Part shown: in pieces, positions 17,543 to 26,300 of the stretch
Layout: each line of letters starts with the position of its first letter
How positions within the stretch are numbered: the stretch's first letter is position 1
IMG/VR virus record: IMGVR_UViG_3300044638_004964
Coordinates: 41,962 to 105,961 of that record
Source of the DNA: a virus
Direction: 5' to 3' (one strand)
DNA: 64,000 bases
Notes under the pieces: model-generated
Databases searched by the model: none
What the model was told of the DNA's origin: nothing
Seen by the model: only the letters and a program-made list of their open reading frames with translations
Position numbers and translations under genes: made by a program

Positions 17543-18397
17543 ATGAAAGTATTAGTAGAAAATTATTCATCTGTATATTGCACAGAACCTTTGTATCTAA
17601 GCACAACCATAGACTCTATAGACGGCTGTTCCTCTGCTATATTTCCGTCTGATAGCAAGATGAGTGTTTATGATAAATTTGACTTAAGTAAGCCAAATGT
17701 CTACATAACACACGCGATGTTGTTAAACAATGATATTATATCTTATCTTGTGGAAAATAAAGGTATCGATATTATTATGAATATTAGCGGTTTAGATCAA
17801 GAGCAATTATCTCAAGCTGAGAAATTGTTTTTGTATCATAATCTCAAACCCCTTTTATTTTTTATCAATTATTCTCATCATGGCCTTGTTAGTAAAAATT
17901 TTAATATTTTTACACTCCCACACTGTGCAGATATATACTTAGGCGTGAATAAGAAGATGACATATAATATAGAAAATGGTATTTTGGTTTCTGATAAATC
18001 TCAAATATCAAAAAGAGAAGGAACCTATCACTATATAGCAATCAATAGGAGTTTGAGTAACGATGTTGATATTTGTATGTCAACTATTCAGTTATCAAAT
18101 ATTTACGCAAATTATGATCGCCTAGTAATTAAACCTTTTAAAAAAATAGTCCCTCAATATTTCTATGATGCTGTATTTTATGGAAAATCGGTTGTTTATG
18201 AAACCGACAAAGCTGATGATCCAATGATAGATATTCTAAGGGCGGCATTCAAAGATTTAGATCCACAAGCTCTAAAAACAACCGTAAAAAGTAAACATAC
18301 ATGTTTAAATAGAACAAAATCATTATTGTCGCAATTGCCATGCAACGATATTGTCATTAAACTAGGCAAAATGATGGAGACAATACAATGGGAGTAA
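17543..18397 (+). CDS. Sugar-cluster protein of unknown function
   Basis: Unrecognised 284-residue protein. Alternating hydrophobic strands (VYITHAML, IDIIMNISGL, LKPLLFFINY) resemble half of a GT-B enzyme, and KPFKKIVPQYFYDAVFYGKSVVYETD near 195-222 looks like the acceptor-to-donor transition of group 1 enzymes, but no catalytic motif is seen. GAGG five bases before ATG 17543 supports that start; a GTG at 17540 directly precedes it. It overlaps the next gene by 10 bases. Confidence 0.6.
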   Translation: MKVLVENYSSVYCTEPLYLSTTIDSIDGCSSAIFPSDSKMSVYDKFDLSKPNVYITHAMLLNNDIISYLVENKGIDIIMNISGLDQEQLSQAEKLFLYHNLKPLLFFINYSHHGLVSKNFNIFTLPHCADIYLGVNKKMTYNIENGILVSDKSQISKREGTYHYIAINRSLSNDVDICMSTIQLSNIYANYDRLVIKPFKKIVPQYFYDAVFYGKSVVYETDKADDPMIDILRAAFKDLDPQALKTTVKSKHTCLNRTKSLLSQLPCNDIVIKLGKMMETIQWE

Positions 18398-19140
18398 CAG
18401 TTATATTAAGTGGATATAAAAGACCATATACTTTACAGGCTCAATATGATGCTATATTAAGGCAGACTTATAGACCACAATCTATAATGTTATGGGTGAA
18501 TGTAGTAGAAGATCTAAGTAACTATCCCCAAGAAGTTATTAATAATTGTGAATCAATTGTTTCTAATGGTAATTATGGGGTATGGGGAAGATTCTCAATG
18601 GCTCTCAATGCTAGAACGGACTTTATCAATATTATAGATGATGATACCATTCCCGGCGACAGATGGTTAGAGAATTGTATCAATACAGTAAATATTCAAG
18701 ATGGTATTTTGGCAACTAGGGGCGTTATAGCAGATAAGCAAAATGATAAGAGTTATCCAGCACCTCAAAGTTATAAAGCTATTGGATGGTGTGACCCTAA
18801 CGAAGAAACAACTAGAGTTGATATGGGTTGTCATTCTTGGTTTTTCGCCAAACCAATTCTAAGAGCATTTTGGGCTGAGATGCCACTTAATATTCCAATG
18901 AATTATGGCGAAGATATGCATCTATCATATATTGCTCAAAAACATTTTGGATTATTTACATACGTTCCCCCACACCCAAAAGATAATAAAGAGTTGTGGG
19001 GATCTATGCCAGATACAGCATCTAAGTATGGAGAGGACAAAGCGGCCATATCTTGGAGTGGAGAAGCTAATGCTGGAATGAATAGATACTGGAATTTTAT
19101 TAGGAATAACGGTTATAAAACTATAGCAGATGAATCATGA
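18388..19140 (+). CDS. Glycosyltransferase family 2
   Basis: The N-terminus VTVILSGYKRPYTLQAQYDAILRQTYRPQSIMLW is the standard family 2 opening. The metal-binding acidic motif is FINIIDDDTIPGDRWLENC near residue 90. The later MGCHSWFF, YGEDMHLSY (near 175, likely catalytic acid) and WGSMPDT segments fit a GT-A enzyme. At 250 residues it has no membrane segment, so it would act in the cytoplasm on a soluble or virion acceptor. It overlaps both neighbours. Confidence 0.85.
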   Translation: MGVTVILSGYKRPYTLQAQYDAILRQTYRPQSIMLWVNVVEDLSNYPQEVINNCESIVSNGNYGVWGRFSMALNARTDFINIIDDDTIPGDRWLENCINTVNIQDGILATRGVIADKQNDKSYPAPQSYKAIGWCDPNEETTRVDMGCHSWFFAKPILRAFWAEMPLNIPMNYGEDMHLSYIAQKHFGLFTYVPPHPKDNKELWGSMPDTASKYGEDKAAISWSGEANAGMNRYWNFIRNNGYKTIADES

Positions 19141-19874
19141 AACTAACTACTCCACCAAATAAAAGTTACCAAGAAGATATCAAGATATTCCATAAAGCAT
19201 TGCTAAATAAAGAAAACTTTAGTTTTTCCAAGTTCTGCGATGGAGAATGGGCTGTTATAAAAAATCAAGCAATAAATAATAAAGAATTTTGGTTTGATCC
19301 AAACAATGCTAAAGATCAATATAAACGATCTAGTTTAATAAACGCTTTCCAGTTTGATCACCCAAATTATTTTGTTGGAGTAACTTGCGTTAATGTATTC
19401 GGATTAGAAACTCACAAAGCAATGAAGCAAATATGCGGGCTTCCAGAATATAGATTGACATGGGCAGATATTTGGGTAAACTCAAATTATTCATTTTATC
19501 TCAGAAATATAATTCCAATTTATAGAGAAAGACAAACAGTTTTATTTTGCAATTCTCAGTCTCAAGTATCTAATTTACCATTTGAGCCAAGAGCAGTATT
19601 CAATATCTCTTATAATGCTTGGGAAAACGATTGGTCAACAATAGAAGAAGCGAAGAAATATATTACTCAGAATAATATACAAGATCATATTTTCTTGTTT
19701 TGTTGCGGTCCTTTTGGTAATATACTATGTCATCAATTAACACAATTTAATGATAGAAATACATATTTAGATATAGGATCGACATTAAATCCTTTATTGA
19801 AATCCGCTGGATTTGAGAGAGACTATTATATGGGCAACAACTTTTTTTCAAACTTAATAGGAGCTTGGGAATGA
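19137..19874 (+). CDS. GT-D-like glycosyltransferase (DUF1792-like)
   Basis: The segment NFSFSKFCDGEWAVI near residue 28 matches the signature of GT-D-fold glycosyltransferases (typically FSFxRFGDGE), with the glycine before Asp replaced by Cys. The later hydrophobic strands (QTVLFCNSQ, IFLFCCGPFGNILCHQL, TYLDIGSTLNPLL) fit the family's C-terminal half, including the conserved CxGPxG-like loop. GT-D enzymes are mainly known from serine-rich adhesin glycosylation and surface polysaccharides. ATGA overlaps at both ends. Confidence 0.65.
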   Translation: MKLTTPPNKSYQEDIKIFHKALLNKENFSFSKFCDGEWAVIKNQAINNKEFWFDPNNAKDQYKRSSLINAFQFDHPNYFVGVTCVNVFGLETHKAMKQICGLPEYRLTWADIWVNSNYSFYLRNIIPIYRERQTVLFCNSQSQVSNLPFEPRAVFNISYNAWENDWSTIEEAKKYITQNNIQDHIFLFCCGPFGNILCHQLTQFNDRNTYLDIGSTLNPLLKSAGFERDYYMGNNFFSNLIGAWE

Positions 19875-20356
19875 ATCTAGGAATTTATATCAATAGTCTT
19901 GATAATCATGCTCAATTAAAACATGTGGCAAAAATAATTAATAATTCACTAGGATCAGAGATTAATGATGCTAGCATATTTTTTGACGGTGTTGCTAGCG
20001 TTCCATTTAAAATAGATTGTGGGCTTTTCAATTCAACAGATTTATGGAATTTTAATGGATGCTTAATAACAACATCTTTGGACAATGCTTTTACAGCACT
20101 TAAAATAGTCAACAATATAGAACTGTTTTATTATTATAATTGGGGAGAGAATAAAAATATTCTTTCTTTAATCAAACTACTTAAGAATAACGTCAAGGTT
20201 ATATGTAGAAACCAAGAAGATGCTGATGAATTATATAGACTAACAGGAAAAAAATGCGTAGGAATTTCTGAAGACTTCGATAATATAGTTACTATCATAG
20301 CGGAGAATACTGATGGACGATTTAAAGATCGTGAAAATGTATGTAGATCAGCATAA
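19871..20356 (+). CDS. Small protein at the end of the sugar cluster, unknown
   Basis: Unrecognised 161-residue protein with strands LGIYINSL, CLITTSLDN, LFYYYNW, VKVICRN. The pattern resembles an N-terminal half of a glycosyltransferase (compare FYYYNW to group 1 acceptor domains) without a catalytic half. ATG 19871 is chosen because it overlaps the preceding TGA (ATGA). The last 44 bases overlap the endonuclease gene, and the hydrophilic tail (DGRFKDRENVCRSA) may have been created by that gene's arrival. Confidence 0.55.
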   Translation: MNLGIYINSLDNHAQLKHVAKIINNSLGSEINDASIFFDGVASVPFKIDCGLFNSTDLWNFNGCLITTSLDNAFTALKIVNNIELFYYYNWGENKNILSLIKLLKNNVKVICRNQEDADELYRLTGKKCVGISEDFDNIVTIIAENTDGRFKDRENVCRSA

Positions 20357-21080
20357 GAGTACATACGAAATTGCTGAAGAATGCAATACTTATCCAAATA
20401 AGATAAGGCGTATTCTTTTAAAGAATGGCGTTGCGCTCAAAACTAAAAGTGAGGCGCAAAAGAATGCTATTGAGCAAGGCACAGCTATTCATCCAACTAG
20501 TGGTAAAAAAAGAACAGATACTGAAAAACTAAAAATCAGTTCTGGTCTTCAAAAATATTGGGATAATATGAGTGAAGAATTATATGACTGTAGAATTAAG
20601 CAAGCTAAAACAAGATGGCAGAATATGTCAGAAGTTGAGAAAGATAATATGCTTTCATCAGCAATTAAAGCTATTCAATTAGCTGGCAAAGAAGGATCTA
20701 AATTAGAAAAATATTTACAAGCAGAATTGGGCAATGCTGGCTATAGGATTGAGTATCATAAAAAGGGCTTGATAGTCAATGAAAATCTAGAAATCGACAT
20801 GTACATCCCAGCACTCAAGACTATAATAGAGATAGACGGACCATCCCACTTTCTTCCAATATGGGGAGAAGAAAAACTGCAAAAACAAATTAAAGCAGAT
20901 TTTCATAAAACAGGCTTGATTCTAAATAAGGGCATGGTAATTATTAGGGTTAAGAACTTGTCAGATTCTGTATGTTTGGCAAGCAAAGAAAAATTGAGGC
21001 TTGACATTCTTAAGCAGTTGAGTAAGATAGAGAAGTCGTTCCCAAGTAAATCAGAAAGGTACATTGAGATAGAAATATGA
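20313..21080 (+). CDS. HTH plus Vsr-like (EDxHD-type) endonuclease, putative homing enzyme
   Basis: Residues 1-45 form a helix-turn-helix (STYEIAEECNTYPNKIRRILLKNG). Around 60-80 lies a NUMOD-like DNA-binding motif (GKKRTDTEKLKISSG). The nuclease core at ~150-210 holds LEIDMYIPALKTIIEIDGPSHF, the arrangement seen in Vsr-related homing endonucleases such as those of giant phages, and VIIRVKN closes the fold. GGAG seven bases before the ATG supports the start. It sits between the sugar cluster and a recombination gene, overlapping both, as expected for a mobile free-standing endonuclease. Confidence 0.75.
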   Translation: MDDLKIVKMYVDQHKSTYEIAEECNTYPNKIRRILLKNGVALKTKSEAQKNAIEQGTAIHPTSGKKRTDTEKLKISSGLQKYWDNMSEELYDCRIKQAKTRWQNMSEVEKDNMLSSAIKAIQLAGKEGSKLEKYLQAELGNAGYRIEYHKKGLIVNENLEIDMYIPALKTIIEIDGPSHFLPIWGEEKLQKQIKADFHKTGLILNKGMVIIRVKNLSDSVCLASKEKLRLDILKQLSKIEKSFPSKSERYIEIEI

Positions 21081-21841
21081 ATACCACACAAGATGAAGAT
21101 TTGTTCGTTGGTGTCGAATTGCAAACAGCTTCCAATACTGACACATCCGTTAAGAATGTTGCTCAATCCAATATTCCATCAATGCTTTCGTCAGAATGGC
21201 ATGATTACGCAATGACATTGTTTGATCCATCAGAATTGATTGATGGTCATCCTCTAGTCGCTGGTCTAAGGCGAGTGTCAGAGCTTGTACTTGGTCCAAT
21301 TGTTTTTAGCGGACCAACACAGGTCTTTCCAGTTCAAAGAGAAGATCATCATGGTCGAGCAACTGTTGTATTCTCAGTAGAATTTGCAAATGGCATGAGA
21401 TATGCTGAAGTTGCTGATTCTTGGGAAGGTAATACCGATGATATGTTCTGTGCGTTCGCGGTTGCTATCGCCAGCACAAGAGCAGAAGCTAGAGCTTTGC
21501 GAAAGGCTCTCAAGATTAAGGGTGTTGCTGCCGAAGAACTTACTAAGAAGGATACCGCGAAGATCGTTCGTGATATCTCTAACACAAAGGCGAGTAGCGA
21601 TGGAGATTATAATGAACAAAGTCGCATGAGCGATGCACAATATAACTTCATGGATATAAAGTGTAAGCAACTCAATATTGATGGACAGAAACTATTCAAA
21701 GAATTTAATGTTGATAGTGGCAAGAAGGTATCTAAGAAAGTCGCTAGTGATATTATTGATAGACTCAATGATTACCAGCGGGACAAAAACTCAATTCCAG
21801 CATCTATAACAGGTTATAAAGAAGGGTGGCGTGACTCATGA
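21077..21841 (+). CDS. Putative single-strand annealing or recombination protein
   Basis: The centre of the protein (residues ~55-165) contains VVFSVEFANGMRYAEVADSWEGN followed by FAVAIASTRAEARALRKALKIKGVAAEEL. The last segment, an alanine-rich helix with TRAxxRALR, resembles the core of Rad52/Sak-type annealing proteins, which bind single-stranded DNA during phage recombination. The C-terminal ~60 residues (MSDAQYNFMDIKCKQLNI to the end) resemble the small helical tail found after such cores. The function is inferred from pattern and from the replication neighbourhood. ATGA overlaps at both ends. Confidence 0.5.
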   Translation: MNTTQDEDLFVGVELQTASNTDTSVKNVAQSNIPSMLSSEWHDYAMTLFDPSELIDGHPLVAGLRRVSELVLGPIVFSGPTQVFPVQREDHHGRATVVFSVEFANGMRYAEVADSWEGNTDDMFCAFAVAIASTRAEARALRKALKIKGVAAEELTKKDTAKIVRDISNTKASSDGDYNEQSRMSDAQYNFMDIKCKQLNIDGQKLFKEFNVDSGKKVSKKVASDIIDRLNDYQRDKNSIPASITGYKEGWRDS

Positions 21842-22179
21842 AAATTTCATATACAACAAAGAATGGTAGAATCCAAGCAGAGTTTAATGGTGAATCAGCT
21901 AAGGATCTATTTACAGATATTAACAGATTCCAAGAAGTCTTTGAGGAAGATACTTGCGGAAAGTGTGGCAACACTGATGTAAAGTACGTTGTTCGAACTG
22001 TCGATGATAACCAGTACTACGAACTTCGCTGTGGTAGTCTTAAGTGTGCCGCTAGGCTATCTTTTGGTGTCAATAAGAAGGGTGGCGGGTTATTCCCAAA
22101 GCGCAAGGATGGCGAAGGAAAGTGGCTACCCGACAATGGTTGGGTAAAGTGGAATCCCAAGACTGAACAAGCAGAATAA
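21838..22179 (+). CDS. Small zinc-ribbon protein
   Basis: A 113-residue protein with a four-cysteine zinc ribbon: CGKCGN near residue 40 and LRCGSLKCAARL near 65. Hydrophobic strands flank the knuckles, and the C-terminus is basic and tryptophan-rich (KWLPDNGWVKWNP). Proteins of this shape are frequent next to recombination and replication genes in large phages, but no activity is known to me. The stop is 14 bases before the next gene. Confidence 0.65.
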   Translation: MKISYTTKNGRIQAEFNGESAKDLFTDINRFQEVFEEDTCGKCGNTDVKYVVRTVDDNQYYELRCGSLKCAARLSFGVNKKGGGLFPKRKDGEGKWLPDNGWVKWNPKTEQAE

Positions 22180-22193
22180 TATAAGGAGATATT

Positions 22194-22493
22194 ATGAAGT
22201 ATATTTATGCGTCTATTATTGCTCTATTTTCAACGGTTGGATATGGGTATGAAACCTTGGTTCCACAATATTACGGTCAAACCGTTGTGGTTCAACAGGT
22301 ACAGCCGGTAACACAAGTTATGGTTTATCATGCTCCATATTTTACCGTGAGTGTTCCGGTACAGGTGGTAACTCCGGTGGCGGCTGCTCAACCGGTTCAG
22401 CAAACCTTTTATTGGGGCTATCCATATCAACCAATAGTTGTAAACAACACTTGGCAACACCATAGGTGTAGGCTGTTTAATTTCAACTATTAG
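22194..22493 (+). CDS. Small exported Val/Gln/Pro-rich protein
   Basis: The first ~18 residues (MKYIYASIIALFSTVGYG) form a signal peptide with a basic N-terminus, hydrophobic core and small residues at the likely cleavage site. The mature ~80 residues are rich in Val, Gln, Pro and Tyr with repeated VQPV/VVTPV motifs, and there are no cysteines until the short tail HHRCRLFNFNY. A strong AAGGAG lies seven bases upstream. Half of its proline codons are CCG, unlike the CCA preference of its neighbours, which hints at acquisition, possibly from the host. A secreted or periplasmic role is inferred; function unknown. Confidence 0.7.
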   Translation: MKYIYASIIALFSTVGYGYETLVPQYYGQTVVVQQVQPVTQVMVYHAPYFTVSVPVQVVTPVAAAQPVQQTFYWGYPYQPIVVNNTWQHHRCRLFNFNY

Positions 22494-22494
22494 G

Positions 22495-22506
22495 CCAGCT
22501 AGCTGG
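22495..22506. repeat. 12-base perfect palindrome after the last plus-strand gene
   Basis: CCAGCTAGCTGG begins two bases after the stop codon of the exported protein and, with a G-U pair and a further G-C outside, could fold as a short RNA hairpin. No U-run follows, so a terminator role is unlikely on its own. Confidence 0.5.
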
Positions 22507-22528
22507 TCCTATGAATGAAAAAAGAAAT

Positions 22529-22550
22529 GGGGGTGGCTCAAACCACCCCC
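22529..22550. terminator. Bidirectional rho-independent terminator between convergent gene blocks
   Basis: GGGGGTGG and CCACCCCC form a perfect eight-base-pair stem with a six-base loop. On the plus strand it is followed by TAACTTTTA; on the minus strand the stem is followed by ATTTCTTTTTTC, a better U-run. It lies in the 122-base gap where the plus-strand replication/sugar block and the minus-strand tail block converge, so it can end both. Confidence 0.85.
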
Positions 22551-22615
22551 TAACTTTTATCTAATTAAAACAATCTCTTTAGCTTGAGATATGTTTAGTG
22601 ATATTTCAACAATTA

Positions 22616-23329
22616 TCATAGATATTCAACAGTAAAATATAGGCCGTATTGGGTTTTGCTACCAATGGTAACTGGTTCTGAACTAATAGCAGCGTACCAA
22701 TCGTGTCTATCAGATTGATAAAGACTTCCTTGAGTGGTAGTATATCCTAAAGCAGTATTAGTATCACTACTATTTGTATTTTTACCACTTGGGCCGGGAG
22801 AAGGTGTGAATGTCATGTCGGACATAGCATCCGTGGGGTCGAATTCATACCAAGCTGTTGAATCTCTACCCTTGTGATTTAGATTTAATACAGTGCTTGT
22901 TGTAGCTGGATGCCTAGCCTCATAAACATACGTAACCACCCCACTAGCATGATTTGCTATGTTGTTACGATCAAATATGCGCAATTTGCAATTTTGAACC
23001 TTTACGGGTTCTGAATGATTAAAACGAATATTTAATGGGCATAAATAATTTGGTAGAGCGTCTAAGTTGATAGCAGTGGCACTATTAACACTAACTGTTC
23101 CCTTTGTATTTACAGTTCCAATGCTGCTCATGGCAGTATTATTTAATCTAGCCCCTTGAGCAGTTCCTAAAGCGTCAGTTACAAAGGTGGTCGTTTGTTG
23201 CTGACCAATCGGTACAGAAATGCCAAAACCATTTCCATAAAAACCAATGCCAGAACCGGCTGAATGATTAATTAATTCGCCGTCACCAGTAACGTCTTTA
23301 ATATTTGCGTAAAATTTAATTTCAGCCAT
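22616..23329 (-). CDS. Tail-associated structural protein, last gene of the virion block
   Basis: No family recognised. The 237-residue protein is rich in Ser, Thr, Asn and Gly with beta-strand patterns (IGFYGNGFGISVPIG, PLNIRFNHSEPVKVQNCKLRIFD, WYAAISSEPVTIG) and ends QYGLYFTVEYL, as typical for a beta-sandwich virion protein. It has GGAGA seven bases before the ATG and is preceded by a 45-base gap with a GTGTATATAT promoter-like motif. It may be a tail-tip or decoration protein produced in larger amount than its upstream neighbours. Confidence 0.6.
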   Translation of the reverse strand: MAEIKFYANIKDVTGDGELINHSAGSGIGFYGNGFGISVPIGQQQTTTFVTDALGTAQGARLNNTAMSSIGTVNTKGTVSVNSATAINLDALPNYLCPLNIRFNHSEPVKVQNCKLRIFDRNNIANHASGVVTYVYEARHPATTSTVLNLNHKGRDSTAWYEFDPTDAMSDMTFTPSPGPSGKNTNSSDTNTALGYTTTQGSLYQSDRHDWYAAISSEPVTIGSKTQYGLYFTVEYL

Positions 23330-23351
23330 AAAAATCTCCTATATTGTTGAT

Positions 23352-23369
23352 TCTACGTAATATATACAC
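23352..23369 (-). promoter_or_regulatory. GTGTATA-type late promoter candidate (weaker copy)
   Basis: On the minus strand the gap before the last tail gene reads GTGTATATATTACGTAGA. It shares the first seven bases and the T/A spacing with the much closer pair of motifs at 55107-55124 and 61033-61050. The weaker match leaves this copy uncertain. Confidence 0.35.
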
Positions 23370-23374
23370 GAAAA

Positions 23375-26300
23375 TTAACCTGCACTTATTTCTAAAACGA
23401 CATATTGCCTATCGCCGTTAATAAATCCACCAGTTTCATATAAAATTGTATGCATAATATCATTATGGAAAAAATAAAATGCTTCATATTTACCATCATT
23501 GTTTTCTATTAATGTCAATTTGGTGTTAAATTGACCCTGTGCAACACTATATCCATCATCGCTACCTATGGTTAATCTGGGTATTGATTGAATTCTATCT
23601 TGAGGTGAAGAATCTAGCATTAATTTATCATATACTATGCCAGTTTCAACTTTAATTTTAGCATTTTTCCCATTCACGCTATTATCTGATTTATGTCTAA
23701 CTATTGATGCAAAATCACTTGGTAAAAATCCAGCACCATATGTTTTATTTCCATTTGAATCTTTGAATTCGATGCTTGTAATTGCTCCAGTGCTTGATAC
23801 TGATTTGACTATCGCTTTTGCTTCTTTTGCGAAAGTAAGCTCATCATTAATAGCATAGCCTTCCCCACCATTTTCTATCTCGCCTTTATTAATTCCTATT
23901 ACTCTTTTGTAGTATCTAAAACCGCCACCGGTAAGAAGCTGACCTCTTCTAATTGGATTAATTCTCCACTCTAATTCTGGCCTAAGAACAGCTTTAAGAT
24001 TTTCTGCTGTATTATTATCAGCACTTGTCCATCCATATCTATTAATTATAGCATCAACCGGAATAGGCTGATTGTCTATTTGAGAATCTGACGGATGCCC
24101 AGCGGTAGGAATTCTAAAATCTACTGATGTAATAGACTTGTCAACACTTTTTTCATATTTAGCAGATGATAACGACGATGTATTATATTTTGCTGGATCA
24201 GTTTTTGGATCCCAATCACCTTCATAAACTATTCCGGCATTTTTAATATCGCTCCCAACGTTACCACCAATACCAGATGAATTAAATGGATTAAAATGAA
24301 GTATAGCAAAATATCTGGGATCATATATTGTTTGTTCATCTGGCCACTGATCAAATATTCTTACATGAAGCGCGGTTGTTCCAAAGTCATTATAACTATC
24401 TGCAAGAGATCCCCACTGTCGAACACTCCTGTCTCGAAAAGCATTTTGACTACCACCAAGCACTATTCCACCGCCCAACGGTATAACTGAAATAGGAGTA
24501 ACTTGACCTCCAGATACAGTAGTCCTTGGGGTTAGTCCAAAATATTGATTTGTTGTCAAATTAATTGTTCCACCTTTTTGTGCTGAAAATTTATTTCTAG
24601 CAGCTATAATACCAACTAAATTAGATCTTTCACTTCCACTTGTCTCAGAAAATATAAGAGGCCCACCAAGAGGTGCGGTTCCGGGAAATTTTACATATTC
24701 ACCATAATAAATTGTTTTATTGCCTTTTGATGTTACTTTGAATAAGTCTGGCCTAAGACCATCACCTTCCTCTCTAGAAAACATATCACCAAAAAGATTA
24801 CCAACAGGTTTTGAAAAAGCTCGCTGTATTACTTCATTAAATTTGGGTTTTTGTCCAGCAAATTCATCGTCAGCACTTATCGCAAATTCTGCTTGCAATG
24901 GAGAAAATTGTATTACATTTGGAGAAACAGGATCTAAAGCAAATAAATTTCCACTGCTAGCAGCATTTGCTAACCATGTATATCTATTTTTATCATTTAG
25001 AAACTGAGTATAACAATCTAATAAATTTTTATTTTCAATTTCTGCTTTTACTAAAGATTTTAAACTTTCAATGGGATAACTATATTTACCATCAAATGAT
25101 CCGTTTAGTGCTACCTCTGCTGGAAGTTGACGTAGATTATAGTCGGTATCATCCGCAAACATAAAAAGATTTTCGGATGCTATTAAATTATCTTCTGTAC
25201 TTTTAGAAAAAATTTTGGTTCCATCAGATCCACGCAAAAATTGAGCGTTGGTGGCTCCTAGTGGATAAGGTATAAAAGCTTTATTAGGTCTATTTTTAAG
25301 AGCATATACTTGTGCCGCGCTATATCCATCTGGAAATACAGTTCCCCAGAATACTGGCATTTGCGAGTATTTCGCCTCTTCAAATTCATCAATAATAGTA
25401 CTTGGAGAATGATAAACATTGGTGCGTCCAATAAGATTAGCAGAATTACTGCCACCAAGCCCATTTCCCAATTGATCAAATATAGTACTTTGAACATACT
25501 TTGTGTTTGGCACAATGTCGTATGATGATGATTCTGGTAGGGGTGCTTTTAATGCTTCTTCTTCTGATAAAGCAATGTTGATATTTAATTTTGCTATTGT
25601 ATTAAGATCATTTAAATTTGACCATTTTTTAATATCTTCATTTGTAATTGCTGGTTGAGTATTTTCATCGCCTCCAAGTTGTAACATATGTCTATAGTAT
25701 TGTATTCTTCTAGAATTTTCGTATTGAGTTGGCGTAATACTTCTTCTGTTTGATTCTCTATCATCTTTAAATAAAACGTCTGAGTTTGCAAGTAATTTTG
25801 TAAAAGACCACCTACCTACTTTTAATGTTGCGCTTTGTGGTTCTAGCGGCTGCGGCGCATCAAATCCTTGAACAATCCATTCTCCATCGATATGTGAACA
25901 CATTACTATTGACCCACTTTTAAAACTTCGCAGTGAGCGATTAACAACTCTAATTTTTTCAATTTTTTTTTCGTCGCCACACGTTATACAGTTGGGACCG
26001 AATAGATGAGGATTACCATCTTCAATAGATAGTGGCATAGCTACGCCCGTAGTAAATTCACCCATATAATTATCGCTATCGGCAAGATAGAAATTTTTAT
26101 CTTCAGCAGTATCCGTTAATGCAACAGTAACATTTTTAATGTTAGCTTTATCAATATCTGTTAATAATTTTGCTAATATTTGTTGAGTGCCAGATTCCCA
26201 AACTCCTAACGATTTATTGAAAGACATTTTTAGTGGGCCACTGACCATATTGGTTACATTTTTATCATCATTTTCAGATGGAGATGAATAAAAACCTATA

